Positions 1-6,886 are shown, counted from the first letter of the stretch. The stretch is 14,616 nucleotides of DNA from JAAAPF01 sp964481035 (GCA_964481035.1 CAYZSE010000091.1:1-14616), one strand, 5' to 3'. The notes: generated from the letters alone by a model not told the origin. A program made the numbers and translations.

Positions 1-800
1 GGCGCGCTCGCCGCGCCGCTGGCCCCGACGGTGCCGAGCCGCTGGCCGCGGCGGACGACGTCGCCGACATCGACGTCGAGAGTTTCCGCATGAGCGTAGG
101 TCGTGGTGTAGTCGCCGTCGTGTCGCACGACGACCATGTTACCGTAGGTCTCGAGAGAGTCCGCGGCGAAGACGACGACGCCATTCTCCGCCGCCACGAA
201 GGTCTCGCCCGCGCCGGCGTCGATGACGAGCCCGCCCTCGCCGCCGCTCTCGCGCACCGTCGCGGTGTCGCCGAGCGACGGCACCGGCCAGAGGAAGCCG
301 ACCCCGCTCAGGGACGGCGGCGGCAAGGGGTCGGTGCGCCCGGCGGCGACGTCGGTGCCGCGCCCGGCCGGTGGCGGGGCAGGGCGCTCCGCCTTGGGGT
401 CGGCCGCCGCGGGCGCCGACGTCGGTTGGGGCGACGGTGGCTGGGGCGGCGGCGCGGGCTCGGGCGCCATCACCACCCGCGTCGGCGCAGCCTCGACGAC
501 CGGAACGTCGCGCGCGCCGGTGGCCGTCGCGTCGTTCGCCAAGGGCGCCAGCGGCTTGGGAGCGAGCGGGGCGGCCTCCGCGGGCGGGGGGCGTCCGCGA
601 TCGGCCGCCGCCGCCGGCGGGCTGGCGGCAGGCCCCGGCGCTGGCGTGCTGGTGGCGGCGGGCCCCGGCGCCGCAGCGACGCCGTAGGCCGCACGCTTCG
701 CCTCGGCCCAACTGCCGCTGCCGTGCGGCACCGAGACGTAGCTCGTGCAGCCGCTCATCGCCACCACGGCGCTCATCGTCAAAAGCCATCGCCCGCGCAT
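1..800 (-). CDS. nlpD: NlpD-like lipoprotein with degenerate LytM (M23) domain, 3' end cut by window edge
   Basis: Only the first 266 codons are in the window. The ATG at 798-800 follows a good ribosome binding site (GGAGG, 6 nt spacing). Residues 1-18 look like a lipoprotein signal: basic start, hydrophobic stretch, then Met-Ser-Gly-Cys with Cys18; Met at -3 is unusual for a lipobox. Residues about 40-165 are a Pro/Ala-rich linker, and no LysM repeat is visible. Residues about 169-266 match the LytM fold (FLWPVPS, then ENGVVVFA, YGNMVVVRHDGDY, YAHAE with His237, and GQRLGTVGASG). The first zinc motif (His-x-Gly-x-Asp in active enzymes) reads GGLVID, so both ligands are missing; the C-terminal His-x-His lies beyond the edge. 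In NlpD and EnvC such degenerate domains activate amidases during septal cell-wall splitting rather than cut peptidoglycan. That role is inferred here, supported by the surE neighbour. Confidence 0.82.
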   Translation of the reverse strand, partial: MRGRWLLTMSAVVAMSGCTSYVSVPHGSGSWAEAKRAAYGVAAAPGPAATSTPAPGPAASPPAAAADRGRPPPAEAAPLAPKPLAPLANDATATGARDVPVVEAAPTRVVMAPEPAPPPQPPSPQPTSAPAAADPKAERPAPPPAGRGTDVAAGRTDPLPPPSLSGVGFLWPVPSLGDTATVRESGGEGGLVIDAGAGETFVAAENGVVVFAADSLETYGNMVVVRHDGDYTTTYAHAETLDVDVGDVVRRGQRLGTVGASGAASA

Positions 801-844
801 GACCCGCCTCCAGAAGCTTGCAACTTTATTATGACGAGGCGGAG

Positions 845-873
845 ATTATCTGACAAGACGGCAAGATGGCCAA
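845..873 (-). promoter_or_regulatory. putative sigma70-type promoter for the NlpD-like gene
   Basis: On the minus strand TTGGCC (868-873) and GATAAT (845-850) are separated by exactly 17 bp, and the -10 box would start transcription roughly 38 nt before the ATG at 800. It lies in the relatively AT-rich half of the 204-bp gap between surE and the lipoprotein gene. The -10 box matches 5 of 6 consensus positions; the -35 box is weaker. It suggests the lipoprotein can be transcribed independently of tat-serS-surE. Confidence 0.45.
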
Positions 874-904
874 TCGAGCTTTTCGCTAGACTTGCGTAAG
901 CCGA

Positions 905-919
905 AAGTCGTCTGAAGTT
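905..919 (-). repeat. copy 1 of a 15-bp motif shared by two intergenic gaps
   Basis: Minus strand reads AACTTCAGACGACTT, upstream of the promoter-like boxes of the NlpD-like gene. A copy matching at 13 of 15 positions, including ten identical in a row (CAGACGACTT), occurs at 5852-5866, upstream of the ABC ATPase gene and in the same orientation. It may be a regulator binding site or coincidence. Confidence 0.3.
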
Positions 920-1004
920 CTCAGCCTGCAAAGCCGAGCGTCCCGGCAGATGTCGGAGCGTCGGCATGCGCGCCGGCAAAGATTTCATGTAGTATCTTCA
1001 GAAG

Positions 1005-1775
1005 TCATTCTAACAGCTTGACGAGCCTCGCCATTTCAGTGTGATGCGTCATATCGAGGTGGATCGGCGTGACCGCGATCGCGCCGGCGCGGACGGCGCC
1101 GCGATCGGTGCCGACGTCGTCGCCCTCGCCGTGCTTGAGGCTGCCGATCCAGACATAGGGCTCGCCGCGCGGATCGATCCGCTCGATGATGTTGTCGCCG
1201 AGCTTGGAGCGCCCCTGGCGGACCACCTCGATGCCCTGCACCGAGCCGTGCACCCGGTCCGGGAAGTTGACGTTGATCAGCACGCCCTTGGGCCAGCCCG
1301 CCCGCAACAGGCGCCGGACGACCTCGGGCGCGTGCCGCTCCGCCGTCGACCACTTGACCGGATGGGTGTCGCGAAAGCACTGGCTGAGGGCGATCGCCGG
1401 CACGTCGAGCAGCGTCGCCTCCATGGCCGCGGCGACCGTTCCCGAGTAGGTCACGTCCTCGCCGAGGTTGCCGCCGCGGTTGACGCCCGAGAGGACGAGA
1501 TCGACCGGCTCCCGGATGATGTGCTGGAGCGCCAGCAGCACGCAGTCGGTCGGCGTGCCGTCCACCGCGTAGCGGCGCTCGCTCAGCGGATGCAGCCGCA
1601 GCGGCCGCTTGATCGTCAGCGAATGGCCGGCGCCCGAATGGTTGACCTCCGGCGCCACCGTCCAGACCTCCTCGGCGAGCTCCGCGGCCACCGCCTCCAG
1701 GATCTTGAGGCCCGGGGCGTGGATGCCGTCGTCGTTGGTGACGAGAACCCGCTTGGCGAGCGCCGCCTCGTTCAT
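1005..1775 (-). CDS. surE: 5'/3'-nucleotidase SurE
   Basis: SurE is a metal-dependent phosphatase that removes phosphate from nucleoside monophosphates, and in some species short polyphosphate; it is linked to stationary-phase and stress survival. The 256-residue product has the usual length. The family metal ligands are visible: Asp15-Asp16 in LVTNDDGIHAPGL, Ser47 in NHSG, and Asn99 in SGVNRGGN; the VDGTPTDC block at 71-78 is also typical. The start is the ATG at 1773-1775, which overlaps the serS stop by 4 bp (ATGA), implying translational coupling. The same frame stays open upstream into serS, but the SurE domain begins at this ATG, so that extension is spurious. In many proteobacteria surE is followed by pcm and then nlpD; here pcm is absent. 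Identification is secure; the physiological substrate is not shown by sequence. Confidence 0.96.
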   Translation of the reverse strand: MNEAALAKRVLVTNDDGIHAPGLKILEAVAAELAEEVWTVAPEVNHSGAGHSLTIKRPLRLHPLSERRYAVDGTPTDCVLLALQHIIREPVDLVLSGVNRGGNLGEDVTYSGTVAAAMEATLLDVPAIALSQCFRDTHPVKWSTAERHAPEVVRRLLRAGWPKGVLINVNFPDRVHGSVQGIEVVRQGRSKLGDNIIERIDPRGEPYVWIGSLKHGEGDDVGTDRGAVRAGAIAVTPIHLDMTHHTEMARLVKLLE

Positions 1776-3043
1776 GCCGGGTCCAGCCGCGTCCGCCCGT
1801 CGATGTAGGGGCGGAGCGCCTCGGGGATGCTGACGCCGCCGTCGGCCTCCTGGCGGTTCTCCAGGAGCGCCACCAGCGTGCGGCCGACGGCGAGGCCGGA
1901 GCCGTTGAGGGTGTGGACGAAGCGGGTCTCGCGCTCGCCCCTGGCGCGGCAGCGGGCGTTCATCCGCCGCGCCTGGAAGTCGCCGCAGTTCGAGCAGCTC
2001 GAGATCTCGCGAAAGGTCGCCTGGCCGGGCAGCCAGACCTCGAGGTCGTAGGTCTTGCGCGCGCCGAAGCCGAGATCCCCGGCGCACAGGCTGACGACCC
2101 GGTAGGGCAGCTCGAGGCGCTTCAGCACCTCCTCGGCGCAGGCGGTCATGCGTTCGTGCTCCTCCAGCGACTGCTCGGGCGCGGTGACGCTGACGAGCTC
2201 GACCTTGTAGAACTGATGGACGCGGATCATGCCGCGGGTGTCGCGGCCGGCCGAGCCGGCCTCGGAGCGAAAGCAGGGGCTCAGCGCCGTGTAGCGCAGC
2301 GGCAGCTCCGCCTCGTCGACGATGCTCTCGGCGACGAGGTTGGTGAGCGGCACCTCGGCGGTCGGAATCAGCCAGTGATCGGTCGTCGTCCGGAACAAAT
2401 CGTCGGCGAACTTCGGCAGCTGGCTCGTGCCGAAGAGCGCGTTGTCGCGCACGAGCAGGGGCACCAGCACCTCGGTGTAGCCGTGCTCTTTCGTCTGCAG
2501 CTCGAGCATGAATTGGCCGAGCGCCCGCTGCAGGCGCGCGATCGGCCCGACCCCGGCCGCGAAGCGCGCGCCCGACATCCGCGCCGCCCGCTCGAAATCG
2601 AGGCCGAGACGCGCGCCCACGTCGACGTGATCCTCGACGGCGAAGGCGAAGTCGCGCGGCTCGCCCCAGCGCCGGACGAGGGCGTTGGCGCTCTCGTCGG
2701 CTCCCTCGGGGACGTCGTCCGCGACCCGATTGGGCAGGCTCGCGAGCTCGGCGTCGAGGCGCTCGCCGAGCGCCCGCTCGCGCTCGCGCCCCGCCTGGAT
2801 CAGGGCCTTCAGTGCGGCCACCCGGTCCAGCGCGCCTTCGGCGTCCTCGCCCCTGCGCTTGCGCTCCCCGATGCTCTTGGAGGCGGCGTTGCGCTCGGCC
2901 TCCTGCGCCTGCAGCTCGGTCAAGAGCGCGCGCCGCTGGGCGTCGAGCGCCAGGAGCGCCGCCGCCGCCGGCGGCAAGCCGCGCTGGGCGAGCCTCCGGT
3001 CGAAGTCGTCCGGGTCGTCGCGGATGAGCTTGAGGTCGTGCAC
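1772..3043 (-). CDS. serS: seryl-tRNA synthetase
   Basis: This class II aminoacyl-tRNA synthetase charges tRNA-Ser with serine in the cytoplasm. The product is 423 residues, normal for bacterial SerS. Residues about 28-105 form the Glu/Arg/Ala-rich helical arm (coiled coil) that grips the long variable arm of tRNA-Ser. The catalytic core shows the TAE serine-binding motif at 228-230, motif 2 (PCFRSEAGSAGRDTRG, Arg259) and motif 3 (NGSGLAVGRT, Arg388). The start is a GTG at 3041-3043, chosen because the product then begins MHDLKLIRDDP, the common SerS N-terminus; the ribosome binding site is weak. It lies 66 bp after tatC, directly behind whose stop is a 6-bp hairpin (3095-3100 / 3105-3110) without a T run, so read-through from the tat genes is likely. 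The stop overlaps the surE start. Confidence 0.97.
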   Translation of the reverse strand: MHDLKLIRDDPDDFDRRLAQRGLPPAAAALLALDAQRRALLTELQAQEAERNAASKSIGERKRRGEDAEGALDRVAALKALIQAGRERERALGERLDAELASLPNRVADDVPEGADESANALVRRWGEPRDFAFAVEDHVDVGARLGLDFERAARMSGARFAAGVGPIARLQRALGQFMLELQTKEHGYTEVLVPLLVRDNALFGTSQLPKFADDLFRTTTDHWLIPTAEVPLTNLVAESIVDEAELPLRYTALSPCFRSEAGSAGRDTRGMIRVHQFYKVELVSVTAPEQSLEEHERMTACAEEVLKRLELPYRVVSLCAGDLGFGARKTYDLEVWLPGQATFREISSCSNCGDFQARRMNARCRARGERETRFVHTLNGSGLAVGRTLVALLENRQEADGGVSIPEALRPYIDGRTRLDPA

Positions 3044-3109
3044 GTCGTGAGGGATCCCGAAGAGGCGTGGTCGAACGCTAGCCGGGCGGCGCGCAGCCGG
3101 CGATCCGGC

Positions 3110-3907
3110 TCAATCGGCCGGCGTCGTGTCCTCGCCCTCGGCATCCTCCGCGGCGCGCCGCCGCTCGACCAGCCGCACCGACCAGATCGAGATCTCGTAG
3201 AGCAGCAGGACGGGAATGCCCAGGCCGATCTGGCTGATGATGTCGGGCGGCGTCAGGAGCGCGGCGACGACGAAGGTGAGGACGATGGCGTATTTACGGT
3301 TGCGAGCCAGCCCGGCCGAGGTGACGAGCCCGACCCGCCCCATGAGCGTCAGCGCCACCGGCAGCTGGAAGCATAGGCCGAAGGCGAAGATCAGCTTCAT
3401 GACGAGATCGAGATACTCGCTGACCCGCGCCTCGAGCTGGATCGGCAGGCTCCCGTCGCCCCCCGAGGTCTCGAAGCTCAAGAAGAACTGCCAGGCCAGA
3501 GGGAAGATCAGATAGTAGACGACGGCCCCGCCGAGAAAGAACAGGATCGGCGTCGCCACCAGGAAAGGCAGGAAAGCCTGCTTCTCCTGCCGATAGAGGC
3601 CGGGTGCTATGAACATCCAGAGCTGCGAGGCGACGAAGGGGAAAGTGACGAAGAGGCCCGCGAAGAACGCCACCTTGATGTAGGTGAAAAACGCCTCGGC
3701 GAGGCCGGTGTAGATCATGCGCCGGCCGGTCTCGCCCTCGTAGATGGCGGCGAGCGGCTGGACCAGGAAGGCATAGATCTGCTCGGCAAAGAGATAAGCG
3801 ACGAGGAAGCCGAGGAAAACCGCGGCCACCGAGTACATCAAGCGGTTGCGCAGCTCGACGAGATGGTCGAGCAGCGGCATCTCGCGATCGTCGATGTCCT
3901 TGAGCAA
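3110..3907 (-). CDS. tatC: Sec-independent (Tat) translocase subunit TatC
   Basis: TatC is the polytopic inner-membrane core of the twin-arginine translocase; with TatB it binds the RR signal peptide of folded proteins and then recruits TatA. The 265-residue product shows about six hydrophobic segments, the cytoplasmic N-terminal PLLDHLVELRNRL block (Glu18) and the first cytoplasmic loop APGLYRQEKQ (Glu108); these two Glu positions line the signal-peptide site in the family. The C-terminal tail is short and acidic. Start choice is uncertain: the TTG at 3905-3907 has a GAGA-type ribosome binding site just after the tatB stop (11-bp gap) and gives the acidic lead MLKDIDDREMPLLDHL; an ATG at 3878-3880 would give 256 residues but has no good binding site. 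The frame is open further upstream through tatB, which I regard as a GC-rich artefact. Confidence 0.96.
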   Translation of the reverse strand: MLKDIDDREMPLLDHLVELRNRLMYSVAAVFLGFLVAYLFAEQIYAFLVQPLAAIYEGETGRRMIYTGLAEAFFTYIKVAFFAGLFVTFPFVASQLWMFIAPGLYRQEKQAFLPFLVATPILFFLGGAVVYYLIFPLAWQFFLSFETSGGDGSLPIQLEARVSEYLDLVMKLIFAFGLCFQLPVALTLMGRVGLVTSAGLARNRKYAIVLTFVVAALLTPPDIISQIGLGIPVLLLYEISIWSVRLVERRRAAEDAEGEDTTPAD

Positions 3908-3918
3908 GTCGCGGTCTC

Positions 3919-4332
3919 TCAGCGCTCGGCGGATTGCGGCGCGGGCGCGCGCTCGGCTGCACCTTCGGGCCGCGGCGCCGGCCCGCCCGCCGGCGGCGGT
4001 GCCTCCTCGCGCTCGTGCCGCCTTGCAGCCGTCCCCTCGACATCGAAGGCACCGCGCAACTCGCCGTCCGGGTCGATCTCGCGCTCCACCCGCTTGCCGA
4101 TCTGCGGGTTGCGCAGCTCCCGCCCGGCGGCGTCGAGCTGCTTCTTGACGTCGTCGAGCTCGGCCTCGCGGGCCATCTCCTCGAGCGAGCGCTGGAACTC
4201 GCGCGACAGCGCCCGCGCCTTGCCGACCCAGCGGCCGAGATCGCGGGCGAGCTTCGGCAGCTCCTTCGGTCCGAGAATGAGCAGCGCCACGAGCAGCACC
4301 ACCCCCATCTCCGACCAGCCGAGATCGAACAC
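3919..4332 (-). CDS. tatB: Sec-independent protein translocase subunit TatB
   Basis: TatB is a single-span inner-membrane protein that forms the substrate receptor with TatC. The 137-residue product begins MFDLGWSEMGVVLLVALLIL: conserved Glu8 ahead of a short N-terminal transmembrane helix, then the Gly-Pro hinge (GPKELP, 21-26) and a long amphipathic, highly charged helix to about residue 75. The remaining tail is Pro/Ala/Glu-rich and probably disordered, as is common in TatB. Glu8 and the GPKELP hinge separate it from TatA. The start is a GTG at 4330-4332 with a strong ribosome binding site (GAGGAG, 6 nt before the codon). It is the middle gene of tatA-tatB-tatC, 33 bp after tatA. Confidence 0.95.
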   Translation of the reverse strand: MFDLGWSEMGVVLLVALLILGPKELPKLARDLGRWVGKARALSREFQRSLEEMAREAELDDVKKQLDAAGRELRNPQIGKRVEREIDPDGELRGAFDVEGTAARRHEREEAPPPAGGPAPRPEGAAERAPAPQSAER

Positions 4333-4365
4333 GCGTCTCTCCTCGCGCCGGGCGTCGCCGCCCGC

Positions 4366-4593
4366 TCAGCTCTTGACGGTCTCGTCCTTGGTGGCGTCGG
4401 CGCGCGCCGGCTCCGCATCCTCGGCGATCGACTTCGCGGCGGTCGAGCCCCCTTCGTCGTCGTCCTTCATGCCCTTGCGAAAGTTCTTCACGCCGGCGGC
4501 CACGTCGCCCATGACCTTCGGCAGCTTGCCCGCGCCGAACACGATCAGGACGATCAGCAGGATCAGGACGACCTGCCAGATGCCGATGCTCAT
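4366..4593 (-). CDS. tatA: Sec-independent protein translocase subunit TatA
   Basis: TatA oligomerises at the TatBC-substrate complex to permit passage of folded proteins across the inner membrane. The 75-residue product has the classic architecture: a short N-terminal transmembrane helix (residues about 5-19), the FGAGKLP hinge (19-25), an amphipathic helix (VMGDVAAGVKNFRKGMK, 27-43) and a charged flexible tail. The ATG at 4591-4593 is preceded by GGGGAG at 6 nt spacing. It is the first gene of the tat-serS-surE group; I see no convincing promoter in the 93 bp upstream, which instead holds a strong GC-rich hairpin just behind the ABC gene stop. Confidence 0.96.
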   Translation of the reverse strand: MSIGIWQVVLILLIVLIVFGAGKLPKVMGDVAAGVKNFRKGMKDDDEGGSTAAKSIAEDAEPARADATKDETVKS

Positions 4594-4661
4594 GGTCCAC
4601 TCCCCGTGATCTCGGATCCGGCCACGTAGCCCATCCGGGTGCGGACATTCGCAGAAAGCAC

Positions 4662-4686
4662 CCGGCGCCGCAACCAGCGGCGCCGG
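4662..4686 (-). terminator. 10-bp GC hairpin directly after the ABC ATPase stop codon, possible terminator
   Basis: CCGGCGCCGC (4662-4671) and GCGGCGCCGG (4677-4686) are a perfect inverted repeat with a 5-nt loop. On the minus strand it begins immediately after the TAG stop of the ABC gene and is followed by GTGCTTTCTG, only mildly T-rich. It could be a weak intrinsic terminator or an RNA processing or stability stem separating the ABC gene from tatA. Confidence 0.5.
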
Positions 4687-5781
4687 CTACGTCGCCTCGA
4701 AGACGAAGATGTGGGCGTCGTCGACCGCAAGGGCAACGTTCTCGCCCGGGCGGAGCGTCACCCCCGGCGGGATCCGCGAGGCGATCGTCCAGCCGCCGTC
4801 GAGCGCGAGCTCGGCGATGCGCTCGGGGCCGAGGTCGCGCAGCGACTGCACCCGGGCGCGCACCTCGCCGCCCGGCACGAGGCGCGTCGCCTCCGGGCGG
4901 ACGACCACGTCGACGGCAGTTCCGTCGGCGAGATCGCCACGGCGGACGTCGCCGAGCGGGGTCGATACGACGCCGCCGACAGCCCAGCCCTTGAAGCGGC
5001 TGGCGTGGCCGAAGAAGCTGCAGACGAAGAGGTCGTTGGGCCGGGCGTAGACCTCGGCGGGCGTGCCGGACTGAACGATCTCGCCGGCCCGCATGACGTG
5101 CATGCGGTCGGCCACCCGCACCGCCTCGTCGGCATCGTGGGTGACCAGCACCGTCGGCGTGGCGGTTTGCCGCAAGAGCGCCAGGACGAGGCCGCGGATG
5201 TCCTCCTTGAGATGGGTGTCGAGGTTGGAGAAGGCCTCGTCGAGCAGCATCAGGCAGGGGTCGGGCGCCATCGCCCGGGCGAGTGCGACGCGCTGCTGCT
5301 CGCCGCCTGAGAGCTGGTGCGGGTAGCGGTCGCCGTGCCCCGGCAGGTTGACCCGCTCGAGCCAGGCGCTGATCCGCGCCTCGCGCTCGCGCCTGGCCAG
5401 CCGGCCGAGGCCGAAGCCGACGTTGCGCCGCGCCGTCAGGTGGGGAAAGAGGGCGTAGTCCTGAAACATCAGGCCGACGTTGCGCCGCTCCGGCGGGATG
5501 TGGTGGCGCCCGTCGGCGACCAGCCGGCCGCAGATCTCGATGGTGCCGGTCTGCAGGTGCTCGAGCCCGGCGATCAGCCTGAGGGTGGTCGACTTGCCGC
5601 AGCCCGACGGACCGACCAAGGCGTGCACCTCGCCGGCGCCGACGTCGAAGCCGACGCCGCGCACCACCGCGTGCCGCCCGTCGATGCTGTGGGCGACGTC
5701 GCGCAGCCGCAGCGCTCCGTGCGCCGCCGCCTGCCGCGCCGCCTCGCTCGACGCCCTCATCTCCGCCAGCATCGTCGCCAT
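4687..5781 (-). CDS. ABC transporter ATP-binding protein, FbpC/PotA-like import type
   Basis: The 364-residue product is the cytoplasmic ATPase of an importer. Walker A is GPSGCGKST (57-65), the Q-loop is in MFQDYALFPHLT (Gln107), the signature is LSGGEQQRVALARA (157-170), Walker B is LMLLDE (177-182) and the H-loop is THD (His215). After about residue 285 the sequence looks like a TOBE domain (VVVRPEATRL, GENVALAVDDAHIFVF), typical of ferric-iron, spermidine/putrescine, sulfate or sugar importers. The FQDYALFPHLT and SNLDTHLKEDIR stretches resemble FbpC most, but substrate cannot be decided. About 27 residues precede the domain, and an internal Met at 4 or 8 could be the true start; the ATG at 5779-5781 has a good AGGGGGA site 5 nt upstream. 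No permease or binding protein lies in the window, so its partners are elsewhere or it serves a shared system. Confidence 0.9.
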   Translation of the reverse strand: MATMLAEMRASSEAARQAAAHGALRLRDVAHSIDGRHAVVRGVGFDVGAGEVHALVGPSGCGKSTTLRLIAGLEHLQTGTIEICGRLVADGRHHIPPERRNVGLMFQDYALFPHLTARRNVGFGLGRLARREREARISAWLERVNLPGHGDRYPHQLSGGEQQRVALARAMAPDPCLMLLDEAFSNLDTHLKEDIRGLVLALLRQTATPTVLVTHDADEAVRVADRMHVMRAGEIVQSGTPAEVYARPNDLFVCSFFGHASRFKGWAVGGVVSTPLGDVRRGDLADGTAVDVVVRPEATRLVPGGEVRARVQSLRDLGPERIAELALDGGWTIASRIPPGVTLRPGENVALAVDDAHIFVFEAT

Positions 5782-5802
5782 ACCCGTCCCCCTTCGCTTC
5801 GA

Positions 5803-5831
5803 GAGCTATGGAGAAGTTGGCGAGGCGTCAA
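5803..5831 (-). promoter_or_regulatory. weak candidate promoter upstream of the ABC ATPase gene
   Basis: On the minus strand TTGACG (5826-5831, 5 of 6 consensus) is followed after 17 bp by TAGCTC (5803-5808), a poor -10 box, about 21 bp before the ATG. The -35 is good and the spacing ideal, but the -10 is weak, so this is only a candidate. Confidence 0.3.
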
Positions 5832-5851
5832 GTCGAGCGAAAGGGAGGGGC

Positions 5852-5866
5852 AAGTCGTCTGGAATT
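5852..5866 (-). repeat. copy 2 of the 15-bp motif shared by two intergenic gaps
   Basis: Minus strand reads AATTCCAGACGACTT, 20 bp upstream of the candidate -35 box of the ABC gene. It matches the copy at 905-919 at 13 of 15 positions and in the same orientation relative to the downstream gene. Confidence 0.3.
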
Positions 5867-5972
5867 AGAAGAGTTAAAAACTGACGCCCGCCACTCGTCG
5901 CCTCTGCAAAGAAGCTGGCCTCGCCAACACCGACAATGGTTCACAGCACCGCTGCGACGCGCCGTCATGGGG

Positions 5973-5997
5973 CGGCCGGTTTCGCCTCGACCGGCCG
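5973..5997 (-). terminator. 8-bp inverted repeat downstream of xthA, possible transcript end structure
   Basis: CGGCCGGT (5973-5980) and ACCGGCCG (5990-5997) pair perfectly around a 9-nt loop, about 111 nt beyond the xthA stop. No T run follows, so it is not a textbook intrinsic terminator; it may stabilise the 3' end of the erpA-xthA transcript. Confidence 0.25.
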
Positions 5998-6108
5998 GGC
6001 GACACGAGGGGGAAGCGACGCGGCCAACCTCCAACAACGCGAGCGAGCACGAGCTCCTTCATTCGGTCGTCTTCTGCAAGGTCAGCGGCGGCTTCCGCTC
6101 GCCTGCCG

Positions 6109-6882
6109 TCAGGCCGTGCCGAGCTCGACCCACACCGGTGCGTGATCGGACGCGTCCTTCTCGCCGCGGGGCGTGGGGTCGATGGCGGCGGCGGTGAGGC
6201 GGTCGGCGAGGCTGGGGGCGAGGAGGACGTGGTCGATGCGCACGCCGTCGTTGGTCTTAAAGGCGCGGCCTTTGTGCTCCCAGAAGGAGTAGGCGCGGGT
6301 CGTGGGCTCGAGCGCGCGGTAGGCGTCGGTGAAGCCCTTGTTGACGAGCGTGCGCCAAGAGCGCCGCTCGTCCATTTGAAAGCAGATGCCGCCCTCCCAG
6401 CCCGCGGGATCGCAGACGTCGAGAGGCTCGGGGGCAACGTTGTAGTCGCCGCCGACGAGGAGCGGCTCCGCGGCCTCGACGGCGGCGTCGAGGCGGTGGG
6501 CCATGCGCTGGAAGAAGGCGAGCTTGTAGGCGAACTTGTCGGAACCGACGGCGGTGCCGTTGGGGACATAGACCGAGACGACGCGCACGCCCTCGACCGT
6601 GCCCTCGATCCAGCGCGCCTGGGCATCGTCGCCGTCGCCCGCGAGGCCCTTGGCGACGTCCGAGATGGGCGACTTGGCGAGGATGGCGACACCGTTGCGC
6701 TGCGCCTCGCCGCAGACGGCGAGGTGCCAGGCGGCGTCCTCGAAAGGCTGGCGGGGAAATTCGGCGTCGGCGACCTTGGTCTCCTGCAGGAGCAGAACGT
6801 TGATCTCGTGCTTGCGCGCCCACGCGAGCACCGCGTCCTGGCGCCGCCGGATCGAGTTGACGTTCCAGGTCGCGACGCGCAC
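6109..6882 (-). CDS. xthA: exodeoxyribonuclease III / AP endonuclease
   Basis: ExoIII-family enzymes cut DNA 5' to abasic sites and remove 3' blocking groups in base excision repair, using Mg2+. The 257-residue product is full length and carries the EEP-fold active site: Asn7 in TWNVNSIRRR, Glu34 in LLQETK, Tyr105 and Asn108 in YVPNG, Asp146 and Asn148 in GGDYNVAP, Asp217 in RIDHVL and Asp246-His247 in SDHAPVW. The start is a GTG at 6880-6882, fixed by the MRVATWNVNS N-terminus that begins the fold; the ribosome binding site is poor. It begins only 4 bp after the erpA stop, so the two are surely co-transcribed and translation is probably coupled. Pairing with an Fe-S carrier gene is common in alphaproteobacteria. 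Confidence 0.95.
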   Translation of the reverse strand: MRVATWNVNSIRRRQDAVLAWARKHEINVLLLQETKVADAEFPRQPFEDAAWHLAVCGEAQRNGVAILAKSPISDVAKGLAGDGDDAQARWIEGTVEGVRVVSVYVPNGTAVGSDKFAYKLAFFQRMAHRLDAAVEAAEPLLVGGDYNVAPEPLDVCDPAGWEGGICFQMDERRSWRTLVNKGFTDAYRALEPTTRAYSFWEHKGRAFKTNDGVRIDHVLLAPSLADRLTAAAIDPTPRGEKDASDHAPVWVELGTA

Positions 6883-6886
6883 CCGC

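Larger units (their letters stand above)
5782..6108. other. 327-bp intergenic region between xthA and the ABC ATPase gene
   Basis: No credible gene is visible: the short open frames have no ribosome binding site and no recognisable protein. The region holds the candidate ABC promoter, the second copy of the 15-bp motif, an AT-rich patch (about 5862-5881, with five T in a row on the minus strand) and an 8-bp stem hairpin at 5973-5997. The AT-rich patch stands out against the very GC-rich surroundings and would suit a promoter region or the end of the xthA transcript. Confidence 0.6.

Noticed and set aside
90..899. Long plus-strand frames opposite the NlpD-like gene
   Set aside because: Composition is Arg/Gly-rich with no domain, typical of the complement of a GC-rich gene; the minus-strand frame has a lipobox and LytM motifs.
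779..988. A 69-residue minus-strand frame starting near the surE stop
   Set aside because: It has no ribosome binding site or family resemblance, overlaps the candidate promoter and runs into the NlpD-like gene.
1005..2087. A possible serS-surE fusion or N-terminally extended SurE
   Set aside because: The extra 104 residues lie inside serS in another frame and resemble no domain; the SurE fold begins at the ATG at 1775.
3110..4648. A TatC with a 250-residue N-terminal extension
   Set aside because: The extension covers tatB and tatA in the wrong frame, and both of those genes are clearly real.
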